A stretch of DNA of 21,921 nucleotides from a virus. Under the pieces are notes generated by a model, which searched no databases, was not told where the DNA came from, and was given only the letters and a program-made list of their open reading frames with translations. The stretch is taken from positions 1-21,921 of the IMG/VR virus record IMGVR_UViG_3300025082_002529. One strand, 5' to 3'. A program made the position numbers and the translations under genes. Below, piece by piece: positions 19,440-21,921 of this stretch. Within the stretch, counting starts at the first letter, position 1. Each line of letters starts with the position of its first letter.

Positions 19440-21921
19440 ATGTCTAAGAAACTTTTTGATAGAAATGTACCTGGTAAGCTTTTTAAGCCAACTTTCCGAA
19501 GAGAAGCCAGGCAATCAGCTGCTCATCTCAATAAGCCTGAGGACACAAAATACACATACGCTGCGTTTAAAGACACAAACTTATTTAGCACATCTTCATA
19601 CAGGTACGGAGACAAGGATTATCTAGTCTCAACACAGCAAGCAAATGTTGACTTTTCAAAATTTGAGAACCACACGTTTTTTCACTCTGCAGTTGCTAAT
19701 GTCAATGAGGCATTTGATAGAATAGTCAACTTTTATCCTTTTGATGGAACAAAAAAAGATATTGAAGAGTTTGAAGACACCTTAACGGGTTTTGAAAAGT
19801 ATGTTTTTAATTCTTTTCCAAAGAACGTAGGCTATCTTGTTTTTTCAGGATCTAAAGCTGCAGGATCAGGAAATTATATAGAGGTTGTTGATAGATCAGG
19901 CGCTGCAATCAACTCGATATCAGATGACAGGTCAGGAAAGGTCGTGATGGATCCTGCTTCGAACCCTTTCACAATAGAATTCTTCTATAATGCTCCTGAA
20001 CTAGCAAATGATAATCAGGTCATTGCCCAAAAGAGGAGCTCGCTGTCAAATTCAATAACAATTGCGCTGTCTCAGTCAAATAGCACGTCAACGGGAAGCA
20101 TAATCTTTGGTGTGACATCTGGATCGAATTACTCTTATGTAACAGGAACACTTTATAAGGGTTCGTTTAATCACGTCGCTGCGATTTATGACATAGAGGG
20201 GGATCAAAAGACAAAGCTGATAATAGATGATGTAGTCTACTCTTCAAGCATGTCAACAACATTTTCAACACTGCACTACTCAGCAAATAGCTTGTACATA
20301 GGAACAGGCTCACAGGTTCGTTTAAATAATCTCATATTCGACCCTCAAGAGACACTGTCAGGTGCAATGGACACTTTTAGATTCTATCATGTAGTGAAGG
20401 ATCGTGCGACAATCAAAGATGAAAAGACAAAAGATGTGTACGCATCAAGTGACCTAAAACTTCAGCTAAGATTCAATGAGCCGTCTGGAAGTTACACAGG
20501 TAATGACATAGTTCTTGACAGCTCAGGAAATTCTTTACACGGCATAATAACAAATTTTGATAGTTCATTTAATAGGACAACCGGCTCAAATAATCCAACA
20601 GGAAATGAGTGTGTTGAGAGGAGTATAGTGCTCTTTCCTGACTTCCCTCAGATAACAGCACTGAATACTGCGCTTTTGACAACTGGGAGCGAGTACGACA
20701 CGTATAATCCGAATCTAATTACAAAGTTGATACCTCCACATTATTTTGAAGAATCGAATTATTTAGATAATTTTGATGATGACCTGGGAAAACTAGGCGA
20801 GGCATTTTCAACATTCACAGACTTTAATGTAGGTAAGAAGTCGTCAGATCTTCCAGGCGCTTCTCTCTTGGTCAAGTTTTTACTGATATGGGCAAAAGCG
20901 TTTGATGAGTTAAAAATAACAATTGATACTATAAGTAATTTTAATCATGTTAAGTATGAAGACTATGAGTCAGTTCCAGACCCCCTGCTTAGAAAGAAAG
21001 CTGAGTCAATAAATATAAGACTTCCCTCACTTTTTAGAAACTCAGAGCAGTCACAGCTGATAGAGGGAATTAACTTATCAGAAGACTTCACAAATGCAAC
21101 TAAGTCGCTTAATGACCTTCAAAATCTGATATGGAGAAGAATCCTATCAGATACAGTAAACATGCGGAACACAAAAGGGACAATTGGTTCACTAAAAAGT
21201 GTGTTCAGGTCTGCAGGAATGGAGCCTGACAACATACTGGCTTTTAGAGAGTATGGAGGATCCAGATTAAAAAGCCTTAACGGTTCTAGGGAAAGAAAAG
21301 TTGACGTATTGAAATTTCTAAACTTTTCAGGATCAATGGAAAAGACTGTAGGGTCAGTTGATAATGAAGGCTATCCAGATAATTTTCCAAAGATAAAGTC
21401 AGGTTACTTGTCTAGCTCGAGGGTTGAAACAGGCGTTCCGTTACCTGGTCCGTCAACTCTGGCAATAGGCACCATCGAAGTCGAGGACGTTTCTACTATT
21501 ACTGACGGAATGCTACTGAACATAACAGACTCGATCGGAAAAATAATAACATTTGAATTTGATGATGATGATTCAACAACAGCAGGAAATGTTGGAATTC
21601 CAATCCAAGCATCAGAATCTTTGATGGCAGAAAAGATACTTCAGAAAGTTACAGGAAGCTTTAGTGGTTCTATGACAGGCTCTCTAATCTCAGCGGGTGC
21701 AGCAGACGGAACATGTGTGTTAACACAGAGCTTAAGGGCCCGGACAAATCTTGGTAATACTACAATTGACGGGTCAGTATCTTCAGCAGACGTAACAATC
21801 GTTAACTTTAACGGTGGCGCCGGGTTCCTCTTTCAAAATAGTGATGAGCACGGAACACACGGAATTTCAACTGTGAGATCAGATGGCCTTTTAACTTCAG
21901 GTTCTTTTACGTATGAGGGGT
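19440..21921 (+). CDS. Large baseplate protein with LamG-like domain (partial, off right edge)
   Basis: The frame is open from ATG 19440 to the end (827 codons, no stop). Residues about 135-320 form a LamG/concanavalin-like jelly roll: SGNYIEVVD, NPFTIEFFYNAPE, SFNHVAAIYDIEG, KLIIDDVVYSS, NSLYIGTG and SGAMDTFRFYHVV. These domains often bind carbohydrate. A helical segment follows near 482-500 (LVKFLLIWAKAFDELKITID), then a module near 560-606 with LQNLIWRRIL, KGTIGSLKSVFRSAGM and FREYGGSR, a pattern I associate with large wedge or tail proteins of other phages. The final visible part is Ser/Gly/Thr-rich. It could be the positional counterpart of T4 gp7; similarity to T4 gp7 itself is not demonstrable here. 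Confidence 0.7.
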   Translation, partial: MSKKLFDRNVPGKLFKPTFRREARQSAAHLNKPEDTKYTYAAFKDTNLFSTSSYRYGDKDYLVSTQQANVDFSKFENHTFFHSAVANVNEAFDRIVNFYPFDGTKKDIEEFEDTLTGFEKYVFNSFPKNVGYLVFSGSKAAGSGNYIEVVDRSGAAINSISDDRSGKVVMDPASNPFTIEFFYNAPELANDNQVIAQKRSSLSNSITIALSQSNSTSTGSIIFGVTSGSNYSYVTGTLYKGSFNHVAAIYDIEGDQKTKLIIDDVVYSSSMSTTFSTLHYSANSLYIGTGSQVRLNNLIFDPQETLSGAMDTFRFYHVVKDRATIKDEKTKDVYASSDLKLQLRFNEPSGSYTGNDIVLDSSGNSLHGIITNFDSSFNRTTGSNNPTGNECVERSIVLFPDFPQITALNTALLTTGSEYDTYNPNLITKLIPPHYFEESNYLDNFDDDLGKLGEAFSTFTDFNVGKKSSDLPGASLLVKFLLIWAKAFDELKITIDTISNFNHVKYEDYESVPDPLLRKKAESINIRLPSLFRNSEQSQLIEGINLSEDFTNATKSLNDLQNLIWRRILSDTVNMRNTKGTIGSLKSVFRSAGMEPDNILAFREYGGSRLKSLNGSRERKVDVLKFLNFSGSMEKTVGSVDNEGYPDNFPKIKSGYLSSSRVETGVPLPGPSTLAIGTIEVEDVSTITDGMLLNITDSIGKIITFEFDDDDSTTAGNVGIPIQASESLMAEKILQKVTGSFSGSMTGSLISAGAADGTCVLTQSLRARTNLGNTTIDGSVSSADVTIVNFNGGAGFLFQNSDEHGTHGISTVRSDGLLTSGSFTYEG

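Noticed and set aside
1-21921. Prophage or host genomic island interpretation
   Set aside because: No integrase, attachment site, repressor, tRNA or host housekeeping gene is visible, and the dense one-strand layout with T4-like baseplate genes fits a virulent phage better; flanking sequence could still change this.

Overview
The window is a stretch of an AT-rich tailed-phage (Caudoviricetes) genome with a contractile, T4-like tail. The evidence is a gp25-like baseplate wedge protein, a gp6-like wedge protein, a gp5-like hub/spike protein and a probable gp55-like late sigma factor, all on the + strand, tightly packed and often overlapping by a few bases. Several genes have clear Shine-Dalgarno sequences (for example AGGAGG at 4599-4604), so the host is a bacterium that uses SD-led initiation. 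That argues against Bacteroidota but does not identify the host. I see no integrase, repressor, tRNA, insertion sequence or CRISPR array.

Region 1 (1-7881) is a polycistronic block of sugar-nucleotide genes with no gap above 16 bases. In order it holds a divergent CMP-sugar cytidylyltransferase, a two-domain protein (methyltransferase-like N-terminus, sialyltransferase-like C-terminus), a canonical NeuA-type CMP-nonulosonate synthetase, a NeuB-type nonulosonate synthase lacking the usual C-terminal SAF domain, a TIM-barrel sugar isomerase-like protein, an SDR oxidoreductase, a small cupin, a small HAD phosphatase, a shortened UDP-sugar dehydrogenase, and a UDP-sugar epimerase/dehydratase. NeuB, NeuA and a candidate transferase together cover making, activating and transferring a sialic-acid-like sugar. 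No NeuC-type hydrolysing 2-epimerase is visible, so the precursor must come from the host, from genes outside the window, or from the isomerase/SDR genes.

Region 2 (7882-11270) begins after the first real intergenic break. It holds a Cas4/AddB-like PD-(D/E)XK nuclease with four cysteines placed as for an Fe-S cluster, then two GT4-type glycosyltransferases. The two spacers flanking the nuclease gene are AT-rich, each contains an inverted repeat with an 8-base loop, and each has a plausible promoter.

Region 3 (11279-21921) starts with a small membrane-anchored protein, the gp55-like sigma factor and a small helical protein of unknown function. Baseplate genes follow: gp5-like hub/spike, a proline-rich protein with a strongly hydrophobic C-terminus, gp25-like wedge, gp6-like wedge, a DNRLRE-like beta-rich structural protein, and a large protein with a LamG-like domain that runs off the right edge.

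Taken together, the phage carries its own glycan-building module next to its late regulator and host-contact machinery. The glycan could decorate the virion, remodel the host surface to block superinfection, or (less likely) modify DNA. The sequence does not decide between these.
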